Shown: positions 10,545 through 22,330, counted from the stretch's first letter. The stretch is DNA of 64,000 nt from Prorocentrum cordatum (GCA_963575745.1 CAUYUJ010015940.1:62001-126000), one strand, 5' to 3'. A program made the numbers and translations. The notes: generated from the letters alone by a model not told the origin.

Positions 10545-11115
10545 GCCTGGAGAGCCTTTGGGCCGTCATTGGGTTTCTTGGGCCAGCTTGGCCGCCCCTT
10601 TGAAAAGTTTGGCGCCCTCTTGGGAGTGCTTTGGCGCGGTATGAGGAGCGCCCTGCTTCCTGGGCAGCATTGGAGCGCCGGCAAACGGAACAAACAACAA
10701 CGGGAAAATGCTTGAGAACCTCCTCCTCCTCCTCCTCCGATGACTGGCGGCGACAAGCACGTTCCTGGAAGGCTTTCCAGGAACATGGTGGTTGCGGCCG
10801 CGCAGGGGCCCTCGTGAAAGCCTCTGTGGGGTCCTCGGCCGCCTGTTGAGCCCTTTAGACGTGTCGAGGCTTATTCGGGGGGGGGGGGGGGGGGGGCGTC
10901 TTGGGTCTCTCGGGGTCTCTTGGGCCCGATTGGCCGCCTCTTGGGTCGCCTTGGCGCACTTTGGGGGCGCTTCGGTGCAATCTGGGGAGCGTCTTGGGCA
11001 CTGTTGGCGCGCAGGCAAGCGAAACAAGCAACAACGGGGAAATGTTTGAGAACCTCCTCCTCTTCCTCCTCCTCCTCCTCCTCCTCCTCCTCTTCCTCCT
11101 CCTTCTCCTCTTCCT
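10545..11115. repeat. Inverted CCAAGAGGC-family array with CTC arrays and a G20 run
   Basis: Reads GCCTCTTGGG/GCCGTCTTGG, the complement of the arrays at 2.2 and 7.5 kb. It includes CAACAACGGGRAAATG followed by CTC arrays at about 10722 and 11054, and a run of 20 G at about 10877-10896. Confidence 0.8.
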
Positions 11116-11965
11116 TCGATGCCTTCGATGCACTGCAGAAGGGCAGGCCGGTGGCCATACCCTCACGTCTGCTCCTCCAGGAAGAGGCCGAGGAAGCACA
11201 CGACGGAGCAAGCACAGCACCCAGAACCAAGCGGAAGACAGCGACTAACGAGCCAAGGCGTGCTATATCGCACTGCAAGATCGCAGCCACTGGAACGCAT
11301 GCAGGAAAGGCACCGCCACCATTGACACGCTCATAGATGGTGCACCACCACCCTGCCCTTCTGCAGAAATGCCCTCGTACATCCCCCAACCTCGACGCTG
11401 CAAGCTGAATGAAACAGCTGCCTATCCAACAACCAACCCACGGACTGCCTCGCCGCCGAGGGTGAAGAAGGCCTTGGCCATTTGAAGAACGGGCAACAAT
11501 CCGCATGACAAGGCTGGAGGCCCATGGTGAGGAGCTTTGGGCCCTGTGCCTAAAAAAACAACCCATGCCACCACTACAACAGAAACTGAGCATCGCCACT
11601 CCAGGGACGCGCCACATCAAGGAGGGGGCGCGCAAACAACCACGAATACAGCGGAATACCAGCATGAGCAGCCTCCAAACGCCCAAGGGTATTACCGAAA
11701 TGCGCCTCAGACCCTTGGGTATACTTCGAGCGCAAATAAACAGCAACATGCCAGAAGACGACGATGGATGACAACACAAGGCACAAGATGATGCGAGGCA
11801 GGCTGGCTCTCCTCCGGCGTTCACACGATGGCAGCAACCTGCTCGCCATCGGCGCTCAAGCGAGCACACAATTCGGTGGTTCAGCCCCGGAGCATGCGCA
11901 CAAGGAACCGGGGCACCAGGCTTGAGCCAGTGGCGCCTGCCACACTTGAGCACATGGCGCTTGAG
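11116..11965. other. Unassigned unique sequence with weak ORFs
   Basis: About 850 bp of ordinary composition between repeat arrays. A minus-strand frame spans 10871-11953 but its first third overlaps the repeat and the rest shows no motif. Plus-strand frames at 11505-11771 and 11537-11791 are rich in Thr, Gln and Asn. Nothing identifies a gene; it may be a decayed insertion. Confidence 0.4.
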
Positions 11966-11969
11966 TCCG

Positions 11970-12081
11970 CCTCCTCCTCCTCCTCCTGCTCCTGCTCCTC
12001 CTCCTTCTCCTCTTCATCCTCCTCCTCCTCCTCCTCCTCCTCCTCCTCCTCCTCCCTCTTCCTCCTCCCCCTCCTCCTCCG
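11970..12081. repeat. CTC trinucleotide microsatellite
   Basis: CTC with CTG variants, immediately before a repeat unit starting CGATGAATTGAGGCGGCAATC. Confidence 0.95.
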
Positions 12082-13545
12082 ATGAATTGAGGCGGCAATC
12101 ACGTTCCTGGAAGGCTCTCTGGGAACATGATGATTGCGGCCGTGCGGGGGCCCTAGTGAAGGCCTCTGCAGGGCCCTGCGGGGTGTCGAGGTTCATTTGG
12201 GGAGCAGTCTTGGGGCTCCTCGGCCGCCTGTTGAGCCTTTGAGACGTGTCGAGGCTCACTTGGGGTGCCGTCTTGGTCTCTTGGGCCAGATTGGCCGCCT
12301 CTTGGCCCGCCTTGGCGCCCTCTTAGAATGATTTGGTGCAATCTGGGCAGCGCCTTGGGCACTGTTAGAGCGTCGGCAAGCGGAACGAACAACAACGGGG
12401 AAACGCTGGGGAACTTCTTGCTCTGATGACTGGCGGCGGCAATCACGTTCCCGGAAGGCTCTCCAGGAACCTGATGGTTGCGACCGTGGGGAGCTTCGTG
12501 AAGGCCTGTGTAAGGCCCTTCCGGGGTGTCGAGGCTCATTTGGGAAGCCTTTTGGGTCTCCCTGGCCGCGCGTAGCACTCCTTTGGGATGTCCAGGCTCG
12601 TCGTGACGCACTCTTGAGGTGTGTTGGGGCCCTCTCGTAGGCGCCTCTTGTACCTTCTCCGAGCGTCGTGGAGCGGACCACACGACCAGGCGAAAATCCA
12701 TGAATTCAAATGGAACATCCATGAACTTTGCTTACGGGAGCTCTCTCGGAGAGCAGCTTGGACCCCTCTTGGGGCGTCTTGGATGCCTCGTGGGCAGCTG
12801 AGTGGCAATTGAGAGCGTGCTAGGGCCGTCTGAGGGCCCGGTGGGCCTCCTCTAAAGCCCTTTCGGCGTGTCCAGGCTCATTTGGGGGGCCACCTTGGTG
12901 CCTCTTGGGCCATCTAAGGTGCCTCCTGGGCCGTTTTGGCGCCTTCTTGGGGCGTGTTGAGTCCATCGTGGACGCCTCTTGTGTCGTCTCGAAGCGTCGG
13001 GAAGCGGAGCAGGCGACCTCGCGAAAATCCTTCAAAGACTTGGGCGGAATCAATGGTTCGTGCCTGTTGGGGCTCTCTTGGAGAGCAGTTGGGAGCCGTT
13101 TTAGGCCGTCTGGGATGCCTCGCGGGCCGCATCGAAGCAATGGCGGGCGTGCTGGGGCCGTTTGGGGGCCTCAGGGCCTCCTTCAGGACCCTTGTGGCGT
13201 GTCCAAGCTCATTTGGGGGGCCGCCTTGAGCCCTCTTGGACGATCTTGGGCGCCTCTTGGGCCGTCTTGACGCCCTCCTTGGGGTGTTTAGGCCCTCCTG
13301 GACGCCTCTTATGCGGTCTCCGGACGTCGGGCAGCGGAGCAGGCGACCGCACGAAAACCCTTGAAAAAACACACAGGGAATCAATGATTTTCGCCCCTTG
13401 GGCATCTCTCGGAAAGTAGTTTGAAGCTCTCTTGGGGCGTCTTGGATGCCACGTGGGCCGTCTCGAAGCAATGGTAGGCGTGCTGGGGGCATTTGCTGCC
13501 CTCAGGGGCCTCTGGAGGGCCGTTTTGGCAGGTTGAGGCGCGTTT
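12082..13545. repeat. Inverted CCAAGAGGC-family tandem units of about 310-350 bp
   Basis: Successive units share GGCGGCAATCACGTTCC with GGTGTCGAGG (12.1 and 12.43 kb), then a diverged set shares AGCGTCGGGAAGCGGAGCAGG-type text and CGAAAATCCTT (12.66, 12.99 and 13.32 kb). The latter match the complement of 7.70-7.87 kb, so this is the same family in the opposite orientation. Frames here are repeat translations. Confidence 0.75.
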
Positions 13546-13609
13546 GGCTCCCCCCCCATGCGGCACTGAGGCACTGGTCCTGCCCCCCCCCCCAGCGCCT
13601 ACTCGTATC

Positions 13610-13650
13610 TGTATACATACATACATACATACATACATACATACATACAT

Positions 13651-13685
<35 letters not shown>

Positions 13686-13930
13686 TACAGACAGACAGGC
13701 ATACATACATACATACACACACACGCATATACATACATACATACATGCACATACACACACATACATACATACATACATACATACATACACACACACATAC
13801 ATACATACATACATACATACATACATACATACAAACACACACACATACATACATACATACATACATACATACATACATACATACATGCATGCATGCATGC
13901 ATACATACATACATACATACATACATACAT

Positions 13931-13985
<55 letters not shown>

Positions 13986-13994
13986 TACATACAA

Positions 13995-14025
<31 letters not shown>

Positions 14026-14075
14026 CACACACACACCTACATTTACACATATACGTATATAAGTATGTCTATATC
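13610..14075. repeat. CATA/ACAG microsatellite
   Basis: Tetranucleotide array with two ACAG blocks (about 13652-13685 and 13933-13983) inside ACAT. It begins at once after CCCCCCCCCCAGCG and ends in TACGTATATAAG. Confidence 0.95.
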
Positions 14076-14079
14076 TCAC

Positions 14080-14580
14080 CACCGCCGAACGCCAGCACCA
14101 CACAGCAGGCCATGAGGGCAGCGCCGACGGCCAGCATCAGCAGTGGTCACCGTGAGGCTAACGCCGCCGAACGCTCCGCCACGCCTTTCTTGTTCCCTGG
14201 GCTCGCTCGCGAGGGGCGCGAGGAGCCCGACAGAGGGCCTGATCCTGCTCGAGTACGGCTCGAGGGGAGCAGAGGCCACCACCACTCGTCCTCCTCCTGC
14301 CCTCCCCCCTGGAGCTCTGCGCCTGCCTCCATGCGTCACTCCTCCTCCCCCTAGGGGTGGGCGCCCCCCCTGCTCACGGCCCGAGGGAGAGGCCGAGGTC
14401 GAGGCAACGGGAAAAGCCGTGGCCCGCGGCCCGATTCGCCGTTGTCCCTTTCGCCGAGTCGCTCACAACTACGTGTGCGGCGCCCAAGATAAACCGCCCA
14501 AGTGGGCGAGCACCGTCTAGGTTCCAACAGTTGTGCTCACTCTTTGTTTGACTCTCGGAGCGTTGGACATTTTGGTGTTG
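14080..14580. other. GC-rich sequence without a recognised gene
   Basis: About 500 bp between two microsatellites. Several overlapping frames exist on both strands, all proline/arginine-rich, with no recognisable domain. Confidence 0.4.
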
Positions 14581-14584
14581 CAAA

Positions 14585-15110
14585 TGATATATATATATGC
14601 ACTCATATGTATAGATATGCAAACACATATACGTTATATATACATATACACATATGTAAATTTAGTGGATACAAGCATGCGTGCATACATGCATACATAT
14701 ACACAGATATACAGACGGGAATACATATATATATATATGTGTGTGTACATATATATACAAATATTCATGATTACACACATACATACATAGAGACATGCAT
14801 ACATACATGCGTGGCTGCATGCCTACGTGCATACATACGCACATGCACACATATGCGTATAACATACATACATACACACATACATACATTCATGCATACA
14901 CACATACACACATACATACAGACACACACAACAATGCATACATACATGCATACACGCATAACTACGTACGTACGTACGTGCATAGATGCATGCACGCATA
15001 CATCCATACGATACACAGGTACGTATACGCACATGCATGCGTACATACATACATACATGCATACGTACATCGATACGCACACATTTACAAACAACAACTA
15101 CATTAAAATA
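14585..15110. repeat. TA/CATA/TACG microsatellite
   Basis: Mixed TA, CATA, CATG and TACG units including a TACGTACGTACG stretch near 14963-14977. Confidence 0.9.
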
Positions 15111-15395
15111 CGCTCCACTACAAGACATAACACATCATAACGCTACATAACATTACATACATGACATTACATAACAGTAAATTACATTATGGTTTGTCAC
15201 GCTTCATTAGGTTACATTGCATTGAATTGCACTCCATGGCATTACGTTGCATCGCAATACATTACACTGCACTTCATTGCATTCCATTGCGCTACACTAC
15301 ACTACATTACATTACATTACGTTATCCGGCGTCACCTTGCGTTACATTTCATTACGCTACAGCCCGCCACACTCCATGTCATTAGATTTCATGGG
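15110..15395. repeat. Degenerate TTACA/CATTA pentamer array
   Basis: Imperfect 5-bp units such as CATTA, TTACA and CATTG run for nearly 300 bp between two CATA blocks. The motif differs from all other arrays here. Confidence 0.75.
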
Positions 15396-15535
15396 ATACA
15401 CGCATACATGCATGCATGCATGCATGCATGCATACATACACACAAACATACATACACACATGCAGACACAACTGCATATACACACGGATGCGTGCATGTA
15501 TGAATGCATGTATACATACATGCATGCATGAACCG
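15396..15535. repeat. CATG/CATA microsatellite
   Basis: Short ATGC/ATAC tetranucleotide array ending near 15535. Confidence 0.9.
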
Positions 15536-15539
15536 ACAA

Positions 15540-15909
15540 CAGCGAGTAGCGCGTCTATATTCCCTCTTGTCCAACTATCGCTCTGGTTTGGCAGTGTGGG
15601 CTTCGATAACAGCGGCCCCGCCAGGTCATGGCCAGAACAAAATGATCCACGTCGGAAAGTGTCGAGAAGCCGCCAGTCTTATGAATATAAACCCACCCTG
15701 CGGAACTCTCTATGCGGTCCAGAACCTGACTCTGGATGAACACGGACGAGAAATGGATATGGAAGGACACTACGCGGCGGTGAAGGAGGAGGTAGACTTC
15801 TGGGGCATTGCATCATGATCACACGCATCCAGGCGCAGAGCGGCAGGTACTCCAGCGTGGAGGCACCGTCGACAGCTCAACCTTAGAGTTACGCATTCAT
15901 CATTGAGCT
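15540..15909. other. Unique sequence, weak ORFs on both strands
   Basis: Ordinary composition with overlapping short frames on both strands (about 15504-15818 plus, 15555-15770 minus). Neither has a motif. It probably belongs with the ORF that follows. Confidence 0.35.
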
Positions 15910-16374
15910 TTGTATGACCGTCAGTGTTCGTTGAGTGTCAGTGAGCGGCTGGAAAGTCCACCTCATGGAACTCGTCTCGAACAGGCGGATGTCCAAGAGG
16001 TGAGGCTTCGCAGCGAAGGCCGACTTGCTGAAACGACAGCTCACAGGACTACGGTGCGAGCACGACCATGGGCACCAGGCTTGCTAGACGAGGGCCCACG
16101 GCCAAGTCTGGAGCAGGATGTCGCAGAATTACCACGTCGGGCTGTGCAAGATGATCACACCAGAAACCACGACCAGCTGGCAGTGGATGAAGTGATGCAG
16201 CTGTTCTATGCGTGGCCAGCGGTGACCTCGCGTGACGACGAGGAACTGGTCAAGAGAACGCGGTTCACGATGGATTCTTCGCTGCAGCAATTCCATGCGC
16301 ACCTGGGATACTCAAATTCCGAGGACGTCGTGTCAAGCTGCACGAATGGTCCCCAATTGCATGCGCGGTGCTGA
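15910..16374 (+). CDS. Unidentified ORF of 154 codons, possibly retroelement-derived
   Basis: The first ATG in the frame is not well supported; the frame ends at a TGA at 16372-16374. Composition is ordinary: acidic and charged, with DEVMQLFYAW and FHAHLGYSNSEDVV in the second half. The H-x3-LG spacing recalls the pre-integrase domain of copia polyproteins, but no zinc finger or integrase core follows, so this is only a hint. It could equally be a host exon. Confidence 0.3.
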   Translation: MYDRQCSLSVSERLESPPHGTRLEQADVQEVRLRSEGRLAETTAHRTTVRARPWAPGLLDEGPRPSLEQDVAELPRRAVQDDHTRNHDQLAVDEVMQLFYAWPAVTSRDDEELVKRTRFTMDSSLQQFHAHLGYSNSEDVVSSCTNGPQLHARC

Positions 16375-16379
16375 ATGAT

Positions 16380-16660
16380 AGCAAACCGCAACACACCAGA
16401 GTCCATCCGCGGCGTCATTGGTACGACGACGGGCAGCGTTGTCAGCTTCTTTTCTTCTTTTGCTCCATCGAGCCTTGCGCAGGACCGACTTGTTCGACTG
16501 GACGTAACGTAACGTGCAAAACTGATGTTTCTGTCAACGCGAACCCGCCCAGCGAGCGCGACAAGCACCGTGCATTCACGCCTGCCGGCCCTGCTCGACC
16601 GGGCTCGCCCCCTGCACGGCCGTCGCCTCCTTGAGAACGTCCAAAGTGCTCTGAACCCTC
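16380..16660. other. No gene recognised
   Basis: Unique sequence. No motif or repeat stands out on either strand. Confidence 0.4.
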
Positions 16661-16663
16661 ACG

Positions 16664-16890
16664 ATGGCTGCCGCTGTCGAGGAGTGCCCCGGCTTTGTGA
16701 AAAGCATGGTGGACGCATGGGTGAGTCAAGAGCCGCATCGCGGCCTGGGAGCTGAGCGCAGCGTCCTGAAGTGGCAGCAGCAGCCACTGCGCACATGGAG
16801 ACGCTACCACGGCGCCCAAGCAGCTCGCGCCACGTGTACACAAAAGACGGGGTGGCAGCACACTTGGCAGGCCTGGCTTGAGCTGAACAG
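16664..16890 (+). CDS. Possible first exon or short ORF
   Basis: An ATG at 16664 opens MAAAVEECPGFVKSMVDAW and reads on through ordinary sequence into a GGA array at 16893-16930. A GTGAGT near 16719 would be a good splice donor after 19 codons. The frame past the GGA array is composition-driven. No family is recognised, and the coding claim is weak. Confidence 0.25.
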
Positions 16891-17139
16891 GCGAGGAAGA
16901 GGAGGAGGAGGAGGAGGAGGAGGAGGGGGAAGAGAAAAGCAGGAAGAGGGGGAGACGATAAAGGAGGAACGAGGAATCAGAGCACCTGGCGGCCAGGCAC
17001 GCAGCGCGGCCAGACCCTCGCCAACCCCATCTGCTCACGGGCCGAAACGGGCACCCGAGCCCCCCCACTCCCCGCGGCGATGATGCCTCTCCTGCAGCGG
17101 ACCCGATACGGGATGCACGGATCGGCTCGCACGGGGAGG

Positions 17140-17518
17140 CCAGGTTGAGAGAGGGAAAGGGGGAAGGGGGGAGGGGTGGGACCGTGGAGGTGGGGGAGGG
17201 GAGGGGGAAAGAGGGAGCGTGGGAGGAGGGAGAGGGGGGGAGGGCAAGCTAGGTGCGCGCGCGTCATATCTGACGTCCTACCCCTCCCTCCCATCCCTTA
17301 CCATGGCGCTGATTTTCTCTATCCGCGGACTAGTGGGTGGTGGTGAGCGTGCGTGCGTGCGTGCGTGTGTGCGTGGTTGTGGTGGTGGTGGTGGTGGTGG
17401 TGGTGGTGGTGGTGGTGTGCTGGTGCTGGTGGTGGTGGGGTGGTGCTGCTGCTGCTGCTGGTGCTGGTGGTGCTGGTGGTGGTGGTGGTGGTGGTGTGGT
17501 GGTGGTGGTGGTGGTGTG

Positions 17519-17550
<32 letters not shown>

Positions 17551-17575
17551 GTGCGCGTGTGCTGTGGCATGGCAC
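17140..17575. repeat. Purine tract followed by GTG/TG arrays
   Basis: Positions 17140-17240 are GGGA-rich. Positions 17337-17560 are GGT/GTG triplets with CTG and TG runs. The block at about 17205-17340 recurs at 18215-18345 (both contain GGCAAGCTAGGTGCGC and CTATATCCGCG/CTCTATCCGCG-like text). Confidence 0.85.
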
Positions 17576-17578
17576 GGG

Positions 17579-17745
17579 AAATGACGCCAACGCTGCAGCG
17601 GGAGCACGAGTCGAAACGGGCGGAAGCGCGGAAATGAGGCCAGCGCTGCAGCGGGAGCACGATTCGGAACGAGCGGAAGCACGGAAATGAGGCCAGCGCT
17701 GCAGCGGGAGCACGATTCGGAACGAGCGGCCGAAAATGAGGCCGG
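17579..17745. repeat. 53-bp tandem repeat, three units
   Basis: Units begin AAATGA(C/G)GCCA at 17579, 17632 and 17685 and contain GCTGCAGCGGGAGCACGA. A single related unit lies at about 27918-27975, so the family is dispersed. Confidence 0.85.
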
Positions 17746-18214
17746 CGCCTCGGCGAGAGCAGCATTTTGAAAAAAAACACAAGCGAAAACCCGTTTCCCG
17801 GGAATCCTGTGTGTAAAAAAGCAATACGCGGGGGGGTGTCGGATATCTTTGGGACGCCATCAGGGGAAGTGCGAGAGTATTTTCACAGTGTGTGATTGTA
17901 GAGGGGGGGAAGGGCGGAGGTGAGTGGGGAAAGAGCGAGGGGGGGCGGCCAAGGCCGATGCCCACGACGACGACGACGACGATGACGACGACGACCATGA
18001 CGACAAAAATGAAGACGATACTATTATTTTTGGCCAGCGCCTGACTTGCAGCCCTAAGGGCCCTTGGCAAACGTCCTCGGGCCAGATGCAGAGGCAGGAT
18101 GCAGGGCGCGCCAAGGAGGCGGCACGCGGGGCAGCGCGACTCTGAGAAGGAAGCGCGGGTGGCACAGAGGGGGGAATCGCATGTGGCACAGAAGGATCGG
18201 AAAGGGAAAAGAGG
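17746..18214. other. No gene recognised; short GAC array
   Basis: Contains an ACG/GAC triplet run at about 17966-18010. Otherwise unremarkable. Confidence 0.45.
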
Positions 18215-18604
18215 GGAGGGGAGAGGAGGGGAGAGGAGAGGAAGGAAAGGGCAAGCTAGGTGCGCTCGCGCCATTTCTGACATCATTTCCCTCCCTTCCA
18301 TCCCTTCCCATTGCGCTGCTGTGTTCTATATCCGCGCACGCGAGTGCTTGTTCTATGTAGCCGACCTGGAACTCTCAATAAGATCCCATCGCGTTCTGCA
18401 CAATCGGAAACGGGCCAGAGGCGTGCTAAGATCTCCGGCGACAGGTTAACAATATTTCTAGTTCGCGCGCGCGGTGGGCGGCCCCTGGGGGTCTCCCGGC
18501 GAAAAGTATCCCGACCGCAGCCCGACCAGGTCTACTCAGACATGGTTTTGAGGGCATGTTTTTCGACACCCCTCACGAGGATCGTGGCTTCCGAGGGGGT
18601 GCGC
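18215..18604. repeat. Second copy of the 17.2-kb block plus a duplicated short sequence
   Basis: The first ~130 bases repeat 17205-17340. GATCCCATCG(C/T)GTTCTGC occurs at about 18382 and again at 18792. No gene seen. Confidence 0.6.
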
Positions 18605-18755
18605 TCGACTACCCCGCCCCAAGAGGCCCCCAAGAGCCCCCAAAGAGGCCCAAGGGGGCCCCAAGACACCGCCAAGGAGCCCCAAGAGACCCCCAAGAGG
18701 CCCCCTAGAGGCCCCAAAGAGCCCCCCAAGAGGCTTCAAAGAGGCCCCATAGAGC
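18605..18755. repeat. CCAAGAGGC minisatellite array, 18.6-kb locus
   Basis: About 150 bp of 9-13 bp units (CCCCAAGAGGCC, CCCCCAAGAG) in the orientation seen at 2.2 kb. Confidence 0.85.
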
Positions 18756-19750
18756 GCTCGAGGGCCGGCGGAATGAGCGAAACGATTACATGAGATCCCA
18801 TCGTGTTCTGCACAATCGGAAACAGGATGCTCTGTACAAATGGTGACGGGTGAATGAGAATGAGCAGGTGGATAAATAGGAGGAGGAGAAGGAGGGGGAC
18901 AGGACAGGACAGGACGTCCGCATGAAGGGGTCAACGACGAAACGCCCGCTAATCCGCCTTGGGGCACGACTTGCAAAATCCCCTGCGAATGAAATTTGCT
19001 GCAGACCCAGGCTTCATGGGGCCGGCAGGGGGCGTGCCCCGATGCTCTAAGGAGCGAGCTCCGAGGAGGCCCCGTAAGAGAGGCTCGCTACCATGCGAGT
19101 GCGAATCCCTATGGGTCAGTGCGGGGGGAGCAGCTGCTGGCCCTCTCGCGCGCCCATTCCTTGGGGAACGCGCTGGGCGAGCAGGTCTCCCAAGCAGGGG
19201 GGGGCAGGCGACGCGACCACTCCACGAAAACACAGGAGGAGAGGAGGAGGGAGGGAATGCAGGAGGCCCCGCTTCGTGCCAAACTTATGCTAGGGGACCG
19301 AATTAATGTTCTACCAAGGTCCTGCGGGGCACACGCTTCGAACAGATCCCCTCGCTCTCTAGACTGACTTCGCTTCCTGGACGTGCTGATAGATGGCCAA
19401 ACCATGCAATGTAGCGTTCGTCAAATTCCCTGCGCTGCAATACACTGCATCCAGATTCTCAGCAGTAATCAAAGTACACCTCTCGAGTGCCCCCTCCAGT
19501 CGGCCCGTGGGCAGGAGCGAGCCATGCCACCATGGTCACGGCGTGTGAGAGACCCCCATATCTGCGATGCTGGTCATGTCCCTCTGTCGCTCCATGGCGC
19601 GCCAACGCCTGCTTTGCTAAACCTGCGCGGACCGGGCGTCGGAGGAGCTAGATGTCGCGGGGTTCTTCGGGGGGCCTTGGGGGGGGGGCCAGAGGGGGCG
19701 CTCTAGCGGTCTCTGTGGGGCCCTCGTGTCAACTCGTCGTCCCAGTGGCG
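18756..19750. other. Unassigned sequence
   Basis: Roughly 1 kb with no convincing gene. It includes four GGACA pentamers near 18898-18915. Overlapping frames on both strands lack motifs. It lies downstream, in minus-strand sense, of the LINE X-region gene. Confidence 0.4.
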
Positions 19751-19756
19751 CTGTGT

Positions 19757-21405
19757 TCATATGAAGTTGCGCGGCCTCCTGTCTGCTTGCGCCTCCTGTC
19801 GGCGCAAAAAAAAAAAAACGCGTATGTCGGTGCAGGCCTCGCTGGCCTGCACTCCGAGATGCCCTCGCCAGCGCGGCCGCGGGCGCCGGCGGGCGCGCTC
19901 TCGCGCGCCCGCTGGAGCAAGACCTCCCCCGGAAGCGGCGCACTTCTCGTCGGCGCCGTCGAGCAGGGTGCCCGCGCTATCGCGCAGTTCCTGACGACGC
20001 TCGAGCTCCCCGACCTCCTTTCTCTCGAGCTTCTCGATAGTATGCAGCCCCCTCTCGGGTGCCCCCATGGCGCTCTGCAGGTCCCCCAGGTCGTTCTGCG
20101 CGATCCGCATCGCTAACTCGCGCCAGCTGCGCGACGAGAAGTACCTCCCCCCACCCACTGGGTGCCTTGCAATCAGCTCGCAGCCCATTACGCGGCGCGT
20201 CGCCGGGAAAACGGGAAGGAGCATCGCCCGCAGGGCCTCTGGGCTCAGCTGCTGGGCTGCGCTGAAGAACTGACGGTGGTGTTCTTCAATGGCGTCGTCG
20301 ACCTCCTGCGGCAGCCTCTCGGCTGCAAATGCCTCGCACTTGCCATGGGCGAGGAGCTCCACCACCATCGACGGGCCGCTGCGGCGCGGTTGGAACCTCG
20401 ACTTGCAGCCGGTCTCGGGCCACTTCGCGTAGTCCTCGGTGAAGTCGCGCTTCGTCTTGTCCACCCATTCTTTCATGAGCTGGTCATCGTGAAAGCCCTC
20501 CTGGGCTACCACCAGCGCCCCCCAACCGACCCTGCACCGGGACATCCACTGATGTGACCGCGAATGAGCGCTGGGCCCCCCCACCACCACAGCTTGGTGG
20601 GGACGGCCAGTCCGCGCGAGCAGGCGCAGCTCTTGTCCCGGCCCTAGCCTGCACGGCACCTGCACACATCGTACAACTGCATGTTGTCGCTCCAGTTGTC
20701 CACAAAGTCCAGCGCTTTCAGGTACTTGGTCTGCTGCGCACCCATGTTCTTGCGCGTCTTGTAGCTGCCGTGTTCCATCAGCTCATTCTCCTTCGCTTCG
20801 AGCGCTTGCTCGGCTGCCTCCAATGCTACCCCGTCCTCATTGTCCACGAGCATGTGCTCGCGCAGCATGGCGTCGCGCTCCTCCGCGCACTTCAGGGCGA
20901 CCGGCATATTCCCCCCTGCCCTACTTAAGGCCGTGAAGATGCCCCCGTTATTCTCGACGCCTTCCACCGAGGCCTTCGACGCTTCCCTGGGCCGCTCGAG
21001 GGCCTCCTTGTTTCTCTGGTTACGCGATTTCTTCGGCTGGTTCCTCCGCGTCGATGGTCGCCTTCGCCGCCTGGATTTGCACCGTGGGCTGAGCAGTCCA
21101 CGCTGGGCCACTTGCGCGCTGCTTCTGAGCGCGGCTCGCTGTTCTTGCGCAGCGCACTTCTCTCCGCCGCGGCGAACCTTCTCCTCGTCGCTCCACTCGG
21201 ACCATTCCGCGAGCCAAAAGGCCAAGTCGCAGTTGACGCACGCCCTCTTCCTCTGGCTTCCTCTTCCTCCTTTGTCTCGTTCACGCCCTGGTTCGTTCTT
21301 GGCGTGCCCCCTGCGGCTCTCCATCATCCTGCAGTGCCCGAGCTGCTCGCCGCAGCGGAGGCGCGGCCAAAGCTTGTCGCTGCCGGCGAAGGCCTCGAGC
21401 AGCCC
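19757..21405 (-). CDS. Two-exon coding region of unknown function in the LINE X region
   Basis: I do not recognise a named family. Exon 1 is open from about 21405, just after the 20-nt sequence at 21419, to 20660; exon 2 runs from 20531 towards 19757. The 128-bp gap begins GT and ends AG, and joining keeps the frame. Landmarks: GLLEAFAGSDKLWPRLRCGE near 21390, GHCRMMESRRGHAKNEPG near 21320, a CVNC pair near 21230, then a charged helical stretch with EERDAMLREHMLVDNED, and WVDKTKRDFTEDYAKWP at the start of exon 2. The last ~60 codons are GC-rich and probably not protein. The first part is matched at 31250-31500 beside LINE Y, so I infer a retroelement-associated protein. Confidence 0.5.
19889..19912. 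other. Perfect 10-bp stem hairpin
   Basis: GCGGGCGCGC, a TCTC loop, then GCGCGCCCGC. It lies 16 bases from one copy of the recurrent 20-nt sequence. In DNA this GC-rich, chance is possible. Confidence 0.6.
20532..20659 (-). other. Predicted 128-bp intron
   Basis: Minus-strand sense: donor GTGCCG at 20659, acceptor GGTGCAG ending at 20532. The hexamer TGCAGG occurs at both exon-intron junctions, so the exact cut could slide. Without removal, exon 1 ends in a TAG a few codons on. Confidence 0.5.
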
Positions 21406-21505
21406 TTCTGCGTCGTTCTCTCCGAGATGCCTTCGCTAGCGCAAGTTCGCGCCGAGGCCCCGGTTGAGCCGGAGGGCTGTGGAAGCCGGTGGTAAGCAAC
21501 GGGGG

Positions 21506-21840
21506 GTTCTCTCCTCTCTGAAAAGCACGCGTCGCGACCAGTAATCCCCGAAGATACCCGGTGGCATTCTAGAGTCGGGGCACGCTCCTGAACCCAAAAT
21601 GTCGTAAGAAGCAGACGTCGCCCCCCGCGCTTGGCGCGCCCTTCCCGTCGGTTGTCCGAGTAGCGACCGCGGAGCGGTCTTCGATTAAGCGTCGGGTCAG
21701 TCCTGGCCCCCAGGCGGCTAGATGCCCTGAAACCTCTCGGTCGGTCGTCCGAGCGGCAGCCGCGAAGCGGTCCTCGATTGCACGTCTACCGCGATCCCTC
21801 GCTACACGCACGCTGTCTGTTGATATCTGCACGGCACGCA
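21506..21840. repeat. Spacer with an internal ~93-bp tandem duplication
   Basis: GTCCGAGTAGCGACCGCGG at 21654 recurs as GTCCGAGCGGCAGCCGCG at about 21747. The sequence separates the LINE X tail from the two-exon coding region. No gene. Confidence 0.5.
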
Positions 21841-22314
21841 GAGGCCCCAATCACGCCGCATCGCCACAACCGTACATGACCACAAAGAGGTGTAGGGAGC
21901 AAGTAGGGCCACGCTGTGAGATGCCGCGCCGTCACAAATTATGGCGCGGGCAACTGAGGATGGGAGGACTGGCTGCTGCCTGGGAGACCTCGCCCCAAGT
22001 CGTCCACGTGTGATCACGCTTCCCGTTCGCTCGAAATTTGAAGGCCGATTGGTAGCACCTGGTGTTCGGGGACATGTGTCTACGTTTGGTGAGGCGCTCA
22101 ACATCCATGCTGGGTGACTCCGCGACCTCTTCCTCATCGGAGAGATGCCGTCTCGCTTGCCCGCTGATGGGCACTCCTGGGAGGCCCGCCTGCGCTGGGG
22201 AAGCCTACTGAGGGGCGGCGTCCTCGGAAGGCGGTGCATCAGCCTTCGCAGAGGGTCGTGACAGGGCCGGTCCGCGCCAGTCGCGGTCGGGCACGTGGCA
22301 CCGGGGCGCTCCCG
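21841..22314 (-). other. LINE X distal tail
   Basis: On the minus strand, about 22000-21890 matches the Y region around 31830-31740 (both contain CAGCAGCCAG/CAGCAACCAG followed by similar text). The element homology therefore extends beyond the last clear coding block. Frames across it are open but not recognisable. Confidence 0.45.
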
Positions 22315-22330
22315 TTCCGAGATGCCCTCG

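Noticed and set aside
10871-11953. 360-codon minus-strand ORF
   Set aside because: One end is a CTC array and repeat unit; the rest has no motif and overlapping plus-strand frames are equally open.
19889-19912. GC-rich hairpin as a transcription terminator
   Set aside because: Bacterial terminator logic does not apply to this eukaryotic sequence, and an A12 run nearby is not in the right place or strand context.
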